A stretch of DNA of 64,000 bases from Mesosutterella porci. Its GTDB lineage: Bacteria; Pseudomonadota; Gammaproteobacteria; Burkholderiales; Burkholderiaceae_F. How positions within the stretch are numbered: the first letter of the stretch is position 1; every line of letters begins with the position of its first letter. The stretch is from assembly GCF_022134585.1 (NCBI RefSeq), contig NZ_JAKNCT010000003.1, positions 124,001 through 188,000 on the forward strand, in the 5' to 3' direction. Of the stretch, positions 37,759 to 46,639 are shown in pieces. A model generated the notes under the pieces. That model did no database searches and had not been told where the DNA came from. It worked only from the letters and a program-made list of their open reading frames with translations. A program made the translations under genes and the position numbers.

Positions 37759-38697
37759 ATGCGCCCCGGTGTAAAAAAATCCCCGCTTCCGGCCCTGAAT
37801 TCCACAGAGGCCCTGGTCATCGCCACGCACGGCCGGCATCACTATGTCCGGACGAGCGAGGGCCGGATTCTCGAAGCTCACCGCAGGGGAAAAAAGGCAG
37901 ACGTGGTCGTAGGCGACCGGGTGAAGGTTTCCATCGCAGGCGGCCTGGCCGCGATCGAGGAAATCCTTCCCCGCAGCTCGCTGCTCTATCGCAGCGACAA
38001 GTGGCGTGTGAAGGAGCTTGCCGCGAACATCGACCAGGTCGCCGTCGTATTCGCCAGCCGCCCGACCTTCAACCCCTGGTTCATCTGGAAGGCGCTGCTT
38101 GCCGCCGGCAAGGCGGGGATCGAGGCGATCGCGGTGCGCAACAAGTCAGATCTGCAGGAAGGCGCCCCTGAGGCGGACGAGGCGCTCGCGCTGCTGTCGC
38201 GCCTGGGAGTGCGCACCATCAGCGTGTCCGCCAGGGTCCGCCCCGTAGAGGCGCGCGGCCTTCTCGAGCCGCTGCTGCGCGGCCGCAGAACGCTTCTGGT
38301 CGGACAGTCGGGCATGGGGAAATCCACTCTCCTTAACCTTCTCGTCCCGGAGGCGCAAGCCCTCACCCGCGAATTTTCCGAGGCGCTCGACCTCGGCAAG
38401 CAGACAACGACCGCCGCGCGGTGGTACGACCTGACAGGCGGCGGCGCGATCGTCGATTCGCCTGGCTTTCAGGAATTCGGGCTCGAACACCTCTCGCTCG
38501 AGGACGTGATCTCTGGCATGCCCGATATCGCTGCGGCAGCTGCCCGGGGCTGCCGCTTCGCCAACTGCCGGCATCTGTCCGAGCCGGGCTGCGCGGTGAA
38601 GGCCGCCCTCGATCGGGGAGAAATCAGCCCCCGGCGCTATGAGTTTTACGAGGCGCTTGCGCGCTCTGTTCTCAGCCGCCGGACTTATGCGCCTTAA
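37759..38697 (+). CDS. rsgA: Ribosome small-subunit biogenesis GTPase RsgA
   Basis: The product is 312 residues with an N-terminal OB fold and a circularly permuted GTPase: G4 (R-N-K-S-D) comes before G1 (G-Q-S-G-M-G-K-S-T, about residue 186) and G3 (D-S-P-G-F). The C-terminal zinc knuckle is C-R-x3-C-R-H-L-x3-G-C. It assists late 30S maturation. The GAAGAGA RBS supports the ATG. The pair with orn on the opposite strand is conserved in many proteobacteria. Confidence 0.95.
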   Translation: MRPGVKKSPLPALNSTEALVIATHGRHHYVRTSEGRILEAHRRGKKADVVVGDRVKVSIAGGLAAIEEILPRSSLLYRSDKWRVKELAANIDQVAVVFASRPTFNPWFIWKALLAAGKAGIEAIAVRNKSDLQEGAPEADEALALLSRLGVRTISVSARVRPVEARGLLEPLLRGRRTLLVGQSGMGKSTLLNLLVPEAQALTREFSEALDLGKQTTTAARWYDLTGGGAIVDSPGFQEFGLEHLSLEDVISGMPDIAAAAARGCRFANCRHLSEPGCAVKAALDRGEISPRRYEFYEALARSVLSRRTYAP

Positions 38698-38774
38698 GGG
38701 CCCGGAGACCGTGGAGAAAAAAACAGGCGGCAGCCGAATCGTGCGGCCCCGCCTGAGAATATGTCTGATTCAAC

Positions 38775-38814
38775 GATCTCCTTGAGAAAAAATCTTTGCA
38801 TTCTCAAAGAGATC
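38775..38814. other. Inverted repeat between convergent rsgA and LysR genes
   Basis: GATCTCCTTGAGAA (38775-38788) and TTCTCAAAGAGATC (38801-38814) pair over 14 bases with one mismatch. ATCTTTGCA occurs inside the loop (38792-38800) and again at 38812-38820. It may end both transcripts, though no strong T tract follows. Confidence 0.5.
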
Positions 38815-38889
38815 TTTGCAAATTGTAGTCGGCGTCCTGAACGCCGCCGGACAAAGATAGCTTAAACTAATAGATAGTATTAGAAGCAG

Positions 38890-39873
38890 TTAATCACTTC
38901 CCGGATGAATGCGGATCCGGCCCCTGAGCTCCGGCCAGATGCGCTCGATCTGCCCCACTTTAGGCACAAGCAGCCTCCTGCAGTTTTCGGCGATGAGCTT
39001 CAGGGCCGAAGACGGGTTGCTACGCATGGCGAGCCCGACGATGTGGCGCGTCGTTCCGGGCTCGTTCACGAGCTTGATGCAGAAGCGGCTCCAGTCCATG
39101 CGGTGGCCGAGCAGTCCCAGCGGAAAGGTGAGGCACCAGCCGAATCCCCTTTCGACCAGACTGAGCACAACCGCCTTGTTGTCGATGCCGTACTGCTCAG
39201 GCAGGTCCACGCCGGCCGCGTCCATGGCCGCCGCGATGTGCAGGCCGATACCGGTGTCGCGGGGCGAGGACAGGACGGGCAGTCCGCAGCGCGACAGCCT
39301 CTGCAGGGTCCAGGGCGAGCCGGCCGCAAACGAGGCGGGCATGACGGCCACCATGGGCTCGTCCATGATCGGCTCGCACATGCACTCGTCGCCCCTCTGG
39401 AAATTGTCGAGGACGACGACAGTCTCGATTTCGCGGCGCCGCAGCATATGCATGAGGTAATCCGAGGCGCCCTGGCGGAAAATGGTGCGGTGGGTCCGCC
39501 CCCTGAGGCTGACCAGGAGGTCGGCGCCCATGGTCTGGGTGAACGACTCGATCATGCCGAAGTTGATGTCCGGCAGCTTGCTGTTTTCCTCCTGGATCGC
39601 GAGAATCGCCTCGCCCAGCTTCTTGCGGGCGCCCTCGAGCGAGCTGCGCAGGAGCTTCGCCTCGCTCGTCACCGTGAGAGGCCGGGTTGTGCGGTCAAAC
39701 AGCTCGACGGAAAGCGCCGACTCGAGCAGCGCGATTTTCTGGCTCACGGCGCTTTGCGTCACACCAAGCTCGGCTGCGGCCTCGTGAAAGGAACGCGTAC
39801 GGCACACCGCGAGAAACGTCTCGGCGCTGCGCATCAGCACGGTTTCGCAGTCGGGTGCGGCGCTGCTGCCCAT
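38890..39873 (-). CDS. LysR-family transcriptional regulator
   Basis: The product is 327 residues. The N-terminal HTH has A-E-T-F-L-A-V-C-R-T-R-S-F-H-E-A-A-A-E-L-G-V-T-Q-S-A-V-S-Q-K-I; a linker helix and the two-lobed effector domain follow. GGAGG lies just before the ATG. The usual divergent target gene is missing: mutM is downstream and rsgA is convergent. Target and effector unknown. Confidence 0.9.
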   Translation of the reverse strand: MGSSAAPDCETVLMRSAETFLAVCRTRSFHEAAAELGVTQSAVSQKIALLESALSVELFDRTTRPLTVTSEAKLLRSSLEGARKKLGEAILAIQEENSKLPDINFGMIESFTQTMGADLLVSLRGRTHRTIFRQGASDYLMHMLRRREIETVVVLDNFQRGDECMCEPIMDEPMVAVMPASFAAGSPWTLQRLSRCGLPVLSSPRDTGIGLHIAAAMDAAGVDLPEQYGIDNKAVVLSLVERGFGWCLTFPLGLLGHRMDWSRFCIKLVNEPGTTRHIVGLAMRSNPSSALKLIAENCRRLLVPKVGQIERIWPELRGRIRIHPGSD

Positions 39874-39902
39874 ATCTCGCCTCCTTCTTCCTCAAGAAAA
39901 CC

Positions 39903-40727
39903 TCAGCTCTGGCATTTCGGGCAGAAGCGCGTGCCCCGGCCCGCAATGTGCGTGAGCTCGATCGCTGTCCCGCAGACCCTGCAGGGCTTTCCCTCGCGCC
40001 CGTAAACATACAGGTTCGCCGCGTTGCCGCCCTCGCGTCCGCTGCCGTCGAGGAAATCCCGGAAAGTGGTCCCGCCGCTTTCTATCGAAGTCTCGAAGAC
40101 CTGCCTCACGGTCTTGAAAAGCCTCTCGGCTTCCTGGGCCGATACCGCAGCGCAGGGGCGCTCCGGCCTGATGCCGGCCAGAAAGAGCGCCTCGTCGGCG
40201 TAGATGTTGCCGACCCCGGCGAGGTTGCGCTGGTTGAGCAGGAAGGCCTTCACACTGCTTCTGCCCGCCCGCAGCGCCCGCGCGAACCCCTCGGCCGTGA
40301 GCTTCGGGTCGAGCGCGTCGGGCCCGAGCGCATCAAAGCCCGGAACGCCCGAGAGGCCCTGCGAGGGAATGAGCCACAGCTCGCCCAGCGTCCGTACGTC
40401 GCCGTATGCGAGCACGCCCTTCGAAAGCTGGAAGACGATTCTGGTGTACGGGGGCAGCCGGGCGCCCGGGTCGGCCTTCCAGACAAGCCGGCCGGTCATC
40501 CGCAGATGCACGAGAAGGCTCTTCGGGCCGTCGAGACCCAGCACCAGGTACTTGCCCTTTCGCCGCACGGCGGCAAAGACCCGCCCCTTGAGCGCCGCCC
40601 CGAAGGCTTCGGGCGACGCGTTCTTAAGAAGCCTCGGCAGCTTCACATCAACCGACTCGATCTCTGAACCCGGCAGATGCTCGTCCAGGTACCGGCGGAC
40701 CACTTCGACTTCCGGCAGCTCCGGCAT
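39903..40727 (-). CDS. mutM: Formamidopyrimidine-DNA glycosylase
   Basis: The product is 274 residues. M-P-E-L-P-E-V-E places the catalytic Pro and Glu at the N-terminus after Met removal; the conserved Lys in R-R-K-G-K-Y and the C-terminal zinc finger C-R-V-C...C-P-K-C complete the set. It excises 8-oxoguanine opposite C and nicks the AP site. It is 6 bp downstream of the FKBP isomerase gene. Confidence 0.95.
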   Translation of the reverse strand: MPELPEVEVVRRYLDEHLPGSEIESVDVKLPRLLKNASPEAFGAALKGRVFAAVRRKGKYLVLGLDGPKSLLVHLRMTGRLVWKADPGARLPPYTRIVFQLSKGVLAYGDVRTLGELWLIPSQGLSGVPGFDALGPDALDPKLTAEGFARALRAGRSSVKAFLLNQRNLAGVGNIYADEALFLAGIRPERPCAAVSAQEAERLFKTVRQVFETSIESGGTTFRDFLDGSGREGGNAANLYVYGREGKPCRVCGTAIELTHIAGRGTRFCPKCQS

Positions 40728-40733
40728 GGCTCC

Positions 40734-41381
40734 TCACTCGTCTTTTTTGGGAACGAAGGAGGTAAAAAGCCCGCTGCCCATCGGATGGGCGGGCTCGGAC
40801 TGCTCCCTGCGGTCGAGCGCCTCGCTGATTCTCTTGCGGGCCCGCTCGACGTCGAGCATGTCCTCGGCCTCGCGCTTCACGCTCGCGCTCGCGGGCTTGA
40901 GAAAATCGGGTATGAAGATGTCGCTGTCGTCCACATCTCCCTCCTCGAGGGACTCGACCCGGAGCACCTTCACCGAGAAGCGCAGCGTCCAGCCGGCGTA
41001 AGGATGGTTGCCGTCGAGCACCGCCTGTCCGTCGGCAATGTCGGTGACGATGTAGGCCCGGCCCTCGTCGACGGGCACGCCGGGAATGTGCGAGAAGCGC
41101 ATGCCCTTTTTAAGGTTCTTTACTCCGAGGCTCGCCACGGGCACAAGGTGGACAAGGTTCTCGTCAAAGTCCCCGAAGCTCTCCTCGGGCTCGAGGATGA
41201 CATCAAAGCTCTCGCCCTCTTTTTTCCCCACAAGCGCCTGGTCCATGCGCGGGAAGACGTCCTCGTTGCCGCAGCGCAGCGACACGCCCTCCTCGCCGGT
41301 CTGGTCCACGATGTTGCCGCGCAGGTCCCAGACCGTTACGAAAATAGTGACGAGGCTGCCCGCCTCAACTGTCTTTGCCAT
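40734..41381 (-). CDS. FKBP-type peptidyl-prolyl isomerase, SlyD-like
   Basis: The product is 215 residues. The FKBP core with an insert-in-flap domain follows SlyD: Y/L-R-C-G-N-E-D-V-F-P-R-M-D-Q-A-L-V-G-K-K-E-G-E, then P-E-E-S-F-G-D, and D-G-N-H-P-Y-A-G. The His-rich metal-binding tail of E. coli SlyD is missing; a charged 65-residue helix-rich C-terminus replaces it. It works as a cytosolic folding helper. It overlaps the DUF805 gene by 17 bp. Confidence 0.85.
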   Translation of the reverse strand: MAKTVEAGSLVTIFVTVWDLRGNIVDQTGEEGVSLRCGNEDVFPRMDQALVGKKEGESFDVILEPEESFGDFDENLVHLVPVASLGVKNLKKGMRFSHIPGVPVDEGRAYIVTDIADGQAVLDGNHPYAGWTLRFSVKVLRVESLEEGDVDDSDIFIPDFLKPASASVKREAEDMLDVERARKRISEALDRREQSEPAHPMGSGLFTSFVPKKDE

Positions 41382-41880
41382 TGCATTCCCCCTGATTCTG
41401 GCTGCCGGCGCCCTGCGGCCCGGCAGCGCCCTTTCCGGAAAGGATCTCGTCCATCGCCGAGCCGGGCCTCGACTCCCGCGCGAGCCGCTCGAGCAGCCGC
41501 TCGTCGTCGATGCGCAGCAACCCCTTGGGGTTCTCGCCCCAGCGGTTCTCGCCAGGCTTGCCCTCCATGGACAGCAGCACCAGCAGCCCGAGCGGCAGAA
41601 GGGCCGCCGCAGCGATCACCCACCAGCCCGAGCGCCCGATGTCGTGCAGTCGCCTCACCGAGGCCGTGAGGGCGAACCACCCGCTTACGGCAGCGGCCCC
41701 CGCCGCGGCCCAGGCCGGGCCGCCCCTAGACAGAAGCCACGATGCGGCCATCGCCGAGGCCGCCAGCGCCGCGGCCCACACGATCAGGCACAGCGCATAG
41801 CGCGACCGCGGCAGCCGCCCATCGGGCAGCACTGCGAAGAGGTCGCGCAGGAATCCTCCGCGCCGTCCGTTTTCTGTCAC
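41365..41880 (-). CDS. DUF805 inner-membrane protein
   Basis: The product is 171 residues. G-R-L-P-R-S-R-Y-A-L, then R-R-L-H-D-I-G-R-S-G-W-W and N-P-K-G are the marks of DUF805 (YhaH-like). Three or four membrane segments are followed by a polar C-terminal tail. Function unknown. It overlaps the FKBP gene by 17 bp. Confidence 0.8.
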   Translation of the reverse strand: MTENGRRGGFLRDLFAVLPDGRLPRSRYALCLIVWAAALAASAMAASWLLSRGGPAWAAAGAAAVSGWFALTASVRRLHDIGRSGWWVIAAAALLPLGLLVLLSMEGKPGENRWGENPKGLLRIDDERLLERLARESRPGSAMDEILSGKGAAGPQGAGSQNQGECNGKDS

Positions 41881-41993
41881 TGTCAGACTCCTTTTCCAAA
41901 GCCGCCGAAGGCGCAGTCCGCGCTGAAACCCCCGCGGGGCCGCACGACTGCGCCTTCGAAAGCCGGCCGCAAAGTGCCGCGCTGCCCGAGCTC

Positions 41994-43178
41994 CTACCGG
42001 GTCTGCTCGCCCAGCAGCGTGATGATCTTCGGAGCAACCCCGGTCTTGTCAGGCGACCCGTCGGCTCCCGTCACGGTGAGGCGCGACTGGCTGCCTTCTC
42101 CCGTGAGCTTGATCTGATAGGCCGGCGGCTCAACCGTCTTGGTGCGACTGAAAAGATTCGTGAAGAAGCCCTGCTCCTTCTTCATCCTCTCTTCGTAGGC
42201 CGGATCAAGGTACTTCACGAGGAAGATGCCCTTCGCGCGGTCGCGGTCCGTCACAGTGAAATTCATGCGGTCGATCGCGAGCGCAACGCGCCTCCAGGCG
42301 CGGTCAAACGGCTCCTTGATCAGGACTGCCGCGGCCCGGCCGTCGGCCCCGTTCACAATCTCGCTCTTGTAGACGGGCGCGGCGGCGATCGCCCCCGCGG
42401 CCTTCTTTTCAGCCTCAGCCGCCTTGGTGGAGGGCAGGTCCGACTTCTTCACGCCGGGGTTGAACTCCTGCTCGATCTTCTGCGCGAGGCGGGTCGCCAT
42501 CTCCGCCTCAAGCTGCGGATCGCGCGGACCGGGCTGCCAGATCGTAGCCTCTTCCTTGTTCTTCACCACCTCGACCATGGAGCGGTGAGTGATGTAGATG
42601 TCGGTGCCGCCCTGGTCGGAGCGCTCAAGCCTGCAGCGGTACTGGTCGCGCTCGCCCGTCGAGTACACCGCGTCGATCAGCTTGCCCAGCGTCGCGCGGA
42701 TGATGTCCTGGGGGAGCCTTGCCTTGTTCTCGGCCCACTCGGTTTCAATGTAGCCGGTCTTCGGATCCTGGCTGCGGATCGTGAGGCCCACCGAGGCCCA
42801 GAAGTCCTGCACGATGGGCCAGAGCTTTTCGGCCGGAACGTTGGCGTGCACCCAGCGCTCGTCGCCGTCCTTCATGATCTTGGCGGTCACCATTTCGGGC
42901 AGCACGGTCGTGGTTCCGGAGGCCGCGCCGGAAGCGGCGGAGGCCGCGGCCCGGCTGCTCAGCTCCGAGGCCTTCACGGGACGGGTCCGCTCGGGCACCG
43001 TGTAGCGGTTTTCCTTCGGCAACTGCGACAGATCCGGCGGAATCTCAAGCGGAGCGCGCGAGTTGCTTGATTCGTACTGCACCTTGTCGTTGTTGAAGGT
43101 CTGCCCCAGGTAGGAGCAAGCGCCCAGAGCCGCCGGCAAGGCCGCAATCAGCGCTACGCGCAGCACTTTTCCATTCAT
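41994..43178 (-). CDS. bamC: Outer membrane assembly lipoprotein BamC
   Basis: The product is 394 residues. A lipoprotein signal with the lipobox L-G-A-C (Cys near residue 21) is followed by the unstructured segment that binds BamD (Y-E-S-S-N-S-R-A-P-L-E-I-P-P-D-L), then two helix-grip domains. It belongs to the BAM complex. The ATG at 43178 has AAGGA upstream and is better than 43199. Directly downstream of dapA, the usual dapA-bamC order. Confidence 0.92.
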   Translation of the reverse strand: MNGKVLRVALIAALPAALGACSYLGQTFNNDKVQYESSNSRAPLEIPPDLSQLPKENRYTVPERTRPVKASELSSRAAASAASGAASGTTTVLPEMVTAKIMKDGDERWVHANVPAEKLWPIVQDFWASVGLTIRSQDPKTGYIETEWAENKARLPQDIIRATLGKLIDAVYSTGERDQYRCRLERSDQGGTDIYITHRSMVEVVKNKEEATIWQPGPRDPQLEAEMATRLAQKIEQEFNPGVKKSDLPSTKAAEAEKKAAGAIAAAPVYKSEIVNGADGRAAAVLIKEPFDRAWRRVALAIDRMNFTVTDRDRAKGIFLVKYLDPAYEERMKKEQGFFTNLFSRTKTVEPPAYQIKLTGEGSQSRLTVTGADGSPDKTGVAPKIITLLGEQTR

Positions 43179-43242
43179 GTGTTCGATCCTTCCAGTCATA
43201 GAAACCGGGAGCCTCAGGACTCCCGGAGCGAATCAGTGTACC

Positions 43243-44124
43243 TTAAATCAGGCCCGCGGCGGCGAGCGCCTTCTCGACCCTCTTCTGGCCGGGTTCGGAG
43301 AGCCAGGTGAGCGGCAGACGGATGCCGGAGGGAATGCGGCCCATGCGCCACAGAGCCCACTTGATCGGAATCGGATTGGACTCGCAGAAGAGCTCATGGT
43401 GAAGCGGCAGCAGCCGCTCATTGATTTCGCGGGCCCTGGCGACATCGCCCGCGATCGCGGCGGCGGCCATTTCATGCATGAGCCGGGGGGCGACGTTCGC
43501 GGTGACCGAAATGACGCCCTGACCGCCCGCGAGCATGAGCGAGAGGGCCGAGTCGTCGTTGCCCGAGTACAGGGCGAAGCCGCTGTCCTTCGGCAGGGCG
43601 GCGAGCAGGCTCTCGGCGCGGGCGAGATCTCCCGTCGCGTCCTTGAGCCCCGCGATCCCGGGCACCTCGGCCAGCCGCAGCACTGTTTCGTTGGTCATGT
43701 CGCGGCCGGTGCGGCTCGGCACGTTGTAGAGGATCACCGGCAACCCGCCTTCCTTCGCCACCGTGCTGAAGTGCCTGAAGAGGCCCTCCTGAGTGGGCTT
43801 GTTGTAGTAGGGCACCACCTGCAGCGAATAATCCGCTCCGACCGCGCGGGCCTCCTGCGTGAGCCTGACCGCTTCGACGGTGCTGTTCGCGCCGGTGCCG
43901 GCCACCACAGGAACCCGCCCGCCCACGGCCTCCACGGCCGCCTTCACCACGTCGGTGTGCTCCTGGAAGGAAACCGTGGGGCTCTCGCCCGATGTGCCCA
44001 TCGAGACGATGGCGTCGGCGCCTTCGCGGACCTGCCAGTCGATCAGCTTCTGGTAAGAGTCGTAGTCAATCGAACCATCCTCCCGCATCGGGGTGACGAT
44101 GGCGATCATTGAACCTTTAATCAT
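43243..44124 (-). CDS. dapA: 4-hydroxy-tetrahydrodipicolinate synthase
   Basis: The product is 293 residues, a TIM barrel. G-T-S-G-E-S-P-T, the catalytic Tyr in L-Y-N-V-P-S-R-T-G and the Schiff-base Lys in G-L-K-D-A-T-G are all present. It condenses pyruvate with aspartate semialdehyde in the lysine/diaminopimelate pathway. bamC follows after 64 bp. Confidence 0.95.
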   Translation of the reverse strand: MIKGSMIAIVTPMREDGSIDYDSYQKLIDWQVREGADAIVSMGTSGESPTVSFQEHTDVVKAAVEAVGGRVPVVAGTGANSTVEAVRLTQEARAVGADYSLQVVPYYNKPTQEGLFRHFSTVAKEGGLPVILYNVPSRTGRDMTNETVLRLAEVPGIAGLKDATGDLARAESLLAALPKDSGFALYSGNDDSALSLMLAGGQGVISVTANVAPRLMHEMAAAAIAGDVARAREINERLLPLHHELFCESNPIPIKWALWRMGRIPSGIRLPLTWLSEPGQKRVEKALAAAGLI

Positions 44125-44228
44125 TTGACAGCCCAGTTAGGTTAAACAAAGCCGCGGCAGGTTTTCCGGCGCGGTCTGGAAACAAAAATTCAGTTCATTT
44201 TAGAGCAAAAGCCGCAGGCACCGGGAAC

Positions 44229-44798
44229 TCAGCGCGCCCCGAGCTCGAAGCGCTGCGCGCCCCGTTCCGGCGAGGGTTTTGCCGCGCAGATGCGCTGCAC
44301 GAAGCGGCCGCGCTCGGTGCGGCCCTCCTCGTAGGCAACGACCGAAAGCGGGCGCACGAGCCCGAGCAGCTCGCCGCTGCGCAGCCAGTGCAGGGGATTG
44401 GAGGGCCTGCCGAAAGCTTCGGCCTGCGGAGCGGTGAAGGTCTCGCAGATCAGCAGACCGCCCTCTTCGAGCGCCCCGGCGATCCGAGGAAACAGAGGAC
44501 GGTGGAGGTAATTCGTGACTATCACGGCCGCGAACTTCTCCTCTCCGAACGGCCAAGGCTGCGACTCCAGGTCCGTGCGCCGGAACTCGATCGCAGGAAT
44601 GCCGATCGACATCACGCCGAAATCGGGCTCGCGGTCGGCCGCAAGCACCCGAAAACCCAGCACCGAGGCGTACAGGCTGTGCCTGCCGAGGCCGCAGGCG
44701 AGGTCGAGCACCCGCGCGCCCGAGCGCGGCGCAAGCGCCAGAAACCTCTCCACCCAGGCCGACAGACGGGGCTCGGTGCCTTGTCTGGCCGCCGGCAT
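44229..44798 (-). CDS. SAM-dependent methyltransferase (TehB-like)
   Basis: The product is 189 residues. The SAM-binding loop is V-L-D-L-A-C-G-L-G-R-H-S, and the second acidic residue lies in A-A-D-R-E. N-Y-L-H-R-P-L-F-P replaces the D-P-P-type motif of nucleic acid methylases, pointing to a small-molecule methylase of the methyltransferase-11/TehB type. It ends 3 bp from the M50 gene's end side and is co-directional, so it is probably co-transcribed. Substrate unknown. Confidence 0.8.
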   Translation of the reverse strand: MPAARQGTEPRLSAWVERFLALAPRSGARVLDLACGLGRHSLYASVLGFRVLAADREPDFGVMSIGIPAIEFRRTDLESQPWPFGEEKFAAVIVTNYLHRPLFPRIAGALEEGGLLICETFTAPQAEAFGRPSNPLHWLRSGELLGLVRPLSVVAYEEGRTERGRFVQRICAAKPSPERGAQRFELGAR

Positions 44799-44801
44799 CG
44801 C

Positions 44802-45461
44802 TCAGATCCCCGCAAAAAGCGAGACCACGGCCTGCCCGAACCGGACAAGCGGCTCGACCAGGAAGCTCGCCCCGCCGATAAAGCACAGCGCGATCACGAT
44901 CCACATCCCGTAAGGCTCGAGGCGGTCGATGTAGCGGCCGATGCTCCAGGGCAGAACCCCCACGGCGACGCGTCCGCCGTCAAGCGGCGGGATCGGGATC
45001 AGATTGAAGGCCATCAGGAAGATGTTGATGTTCACGCCCCAGACCGCCATGCGGAGGAAGAACTCCTCCTGCACGCCTGCGACAAGCAGCAGTTTGAGCA
45101 CAATGCCCCAGAGGATCGCCTGGCAGAGGTTGCACAGCGGTCCGGCAAGCGCCACCCAGATCATGTCGCGCTTGGGGTTGCGCAGCGCGCTGAAATTGAC
45201 CGGAACGGGCTTGGCCCATCCGAAGAGAAAGCCCGGGCCTCCGGCCGCGGCCGAGGCGGCCAGCATCAGTGCGGGCAGGATGATCGTGCCGAAGGGGTCG
45301 ATGTGCTTGACGGGATTGAGAGTCACGCGGCCCATGGCCCACGCGGTCGCATCGCCGAACCTGCGCGCGACGTAGCCGTGGGCAGCTTCGTGCATGGTGA
45401 TGGCGAAGATGAGCGGAATCGCGCAGACGGTGATGAGCTGGACAATGGCATTGATGTTCAT
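44802..45461 (-). CDS. Site-2 protease family (M50) membrane metalloprotease
   Basis: The product is 219 residues with five or six membrane segments. H-E-A-A-H in the first core segment is the zinc motif HExxH; N-L-I-P-I-P-P-L-D-G-G-R carries the third ligand N-P-D-G type motif. No PDZ or CBS domain. Small family members of unknown substrate. Confidence 0.9.
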   Translation of the reverse strand: MNINAIVQLITVCAIPLIFAITMHEAAHGYVARRFGDATAWAMGRVTLNPVKHIDPFGTIILPALMLAASAAAGGPGFLFGWAKPVPVNFSALRNPKRDMIWVALAGPLCNLCQAILWGIVLKLLLVAGVQEEFFLRMAVWGVNINIFLMAFNLIPIPPLDGGRVAVGVLPWSIGRYIDRLEPYGMWIVIALCFIGGASFLVEPLVRFGQAVVSLFAGI

Positions 45462-45513
45462 AGTGCACGAAGTCTAGCAGGAGGCGGGGCGGAGCGTGGG
45501 CCCTGCAGGCCGC

Positions 45514-46377
45514 TCACGCCCGGTCCCAGTCGAGCGCAGGCAGCCCCGGGATGTGCTTCCATACAGGCTCCAGCCCTTCGGGCAGAGGCCTTTCCCCGCC
45601 CGGCCTTGGACGCGATCCGCCGAGGTTGTGGAAATCCGATCCGAGGCTCGCCCAGTAGCCTTCCTCGCGGGCGATCGCGGCGAGCAGCCGATCGGATTCC
45701 GCCGACTGGCTGCCGGAGCTCACCTCGATCGCGCGCCCGCCCGCGGCCCTGAAGTCGGCGAGCAGCTCCTCGAGGGACTTGCCCGGCCTGCAGCGGTAGC
45801 GCCCGGGATGGGCGAGCACGGCGATGCCCCCGCAGGAGCCGATCACCTCGACCGCGCGAGCGATGCTCGGCCAGACGGCCTGCACGAAGGCCGGGCCGTC
45901 GTCGCGCAGGAACCGGTCGAAGGCCTCCTGCTGGTTGCGCACGATCCCCTCGCGCACGAGCCAGCGCGCGAAGTGCACCCGCCCGAGAGACTCCGGGCTC
46001 GAGCTGTAGCGCAGCGCCCCCTCGTAGGCGCCGGGATAGCCCAGGGCCTCAAAGCGCCGCCCTATTTCCACGCCCCGCCTGATGCGCTTTTCGCCCACGC
46101 TTTCGAAAATCCTGCGCATCACGCCGTCGCGGTGCCTGATGCCGAGCCCCACCACATGGATGGTGATCCCGCGCCAGAGCGTCGAGACCTCGATGCCCGG
46201 CACGAAAGTGATGCCTGCCTTCGCGGCCGCGGCCTCGGCCTCCTCAAGGCCGTTCACGGTGTCGTGGTCCGTGAGCGCAAGCAGCCCGACGCCGCAGCTC
46301 TGGGCAAGGGTGACGAGCTGCGAGGGGGAAAGCCCTCCGTCCGAGGCGTTTGAATGGGTGTGCAGGTCGATCTTCAT
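45514..46377 (-). CDS. PHP-domain phosphoesterase (RNase AM / nucleoside bisphosphate phosphatase type)
   Basis: The product is 287 residues. M-K-I-D-L-H-T-H-S-N-A-S-D-G, L-T-D-H-D-T and G-I-E-V-S are the metal-binding PHP motifs; A-H-P-G-R-Y and S-D-F-H complete the trinuclear site. The pattern resembles E. coli YciV (RNase AM), which trims 5' ends of rRNAs and hydrolyses 3',5'-nucleoside bisphosphates. Confidence 0.88.
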   Translation of the reverse strand: MKIDLHTHSNASDGGLSPSQLVTLAQSCGVGLLALTDHDTVNGLEEAEAAAAKAGITFVPGIEVSTLWRGITIHVVGLGIRHRDGVMRRIFESVGEKRIRRGVEIGRRFEALGYPGAYEGALRYSSSPESLGRVHFARWLVREGIVRNQQEAFDRFLRDDGPAFVQAVWPSIARAVEVIGSCGGIAVLAHPGRYRCRPGKSLEELLADFRAAGGRAIEVSSGSQSAESDRLLAAIAREEGYWASLGSDFHNLGGSRPRPGGERPLPEGLEPVWKHIPGLPALDWDRA

Positions 46378-46639
46378 GGGCTAAAGAGGGAGGGCGCGGC
46401 GCTCCGCTTTCGAAACAATAAAAACCGAACAGGTCACAATGTTAGGTCATTGCGCGGCCTTCAGGAGCCGCCGCGACATGACAAGAATGCGGGAAACGCG
46501 GCCGCGCCGCACGGAGGGAGCCCTGGAATCCTAAAATAGAGATCTTTTTCTCCGATGGGCGGCCCGACCCCTGTCCGCCGCCCCTCGCCTAACCCTCATC
46601 GGGACGCCGCGGCGCGCGGCCGCCCCGGACTGGAGCACC

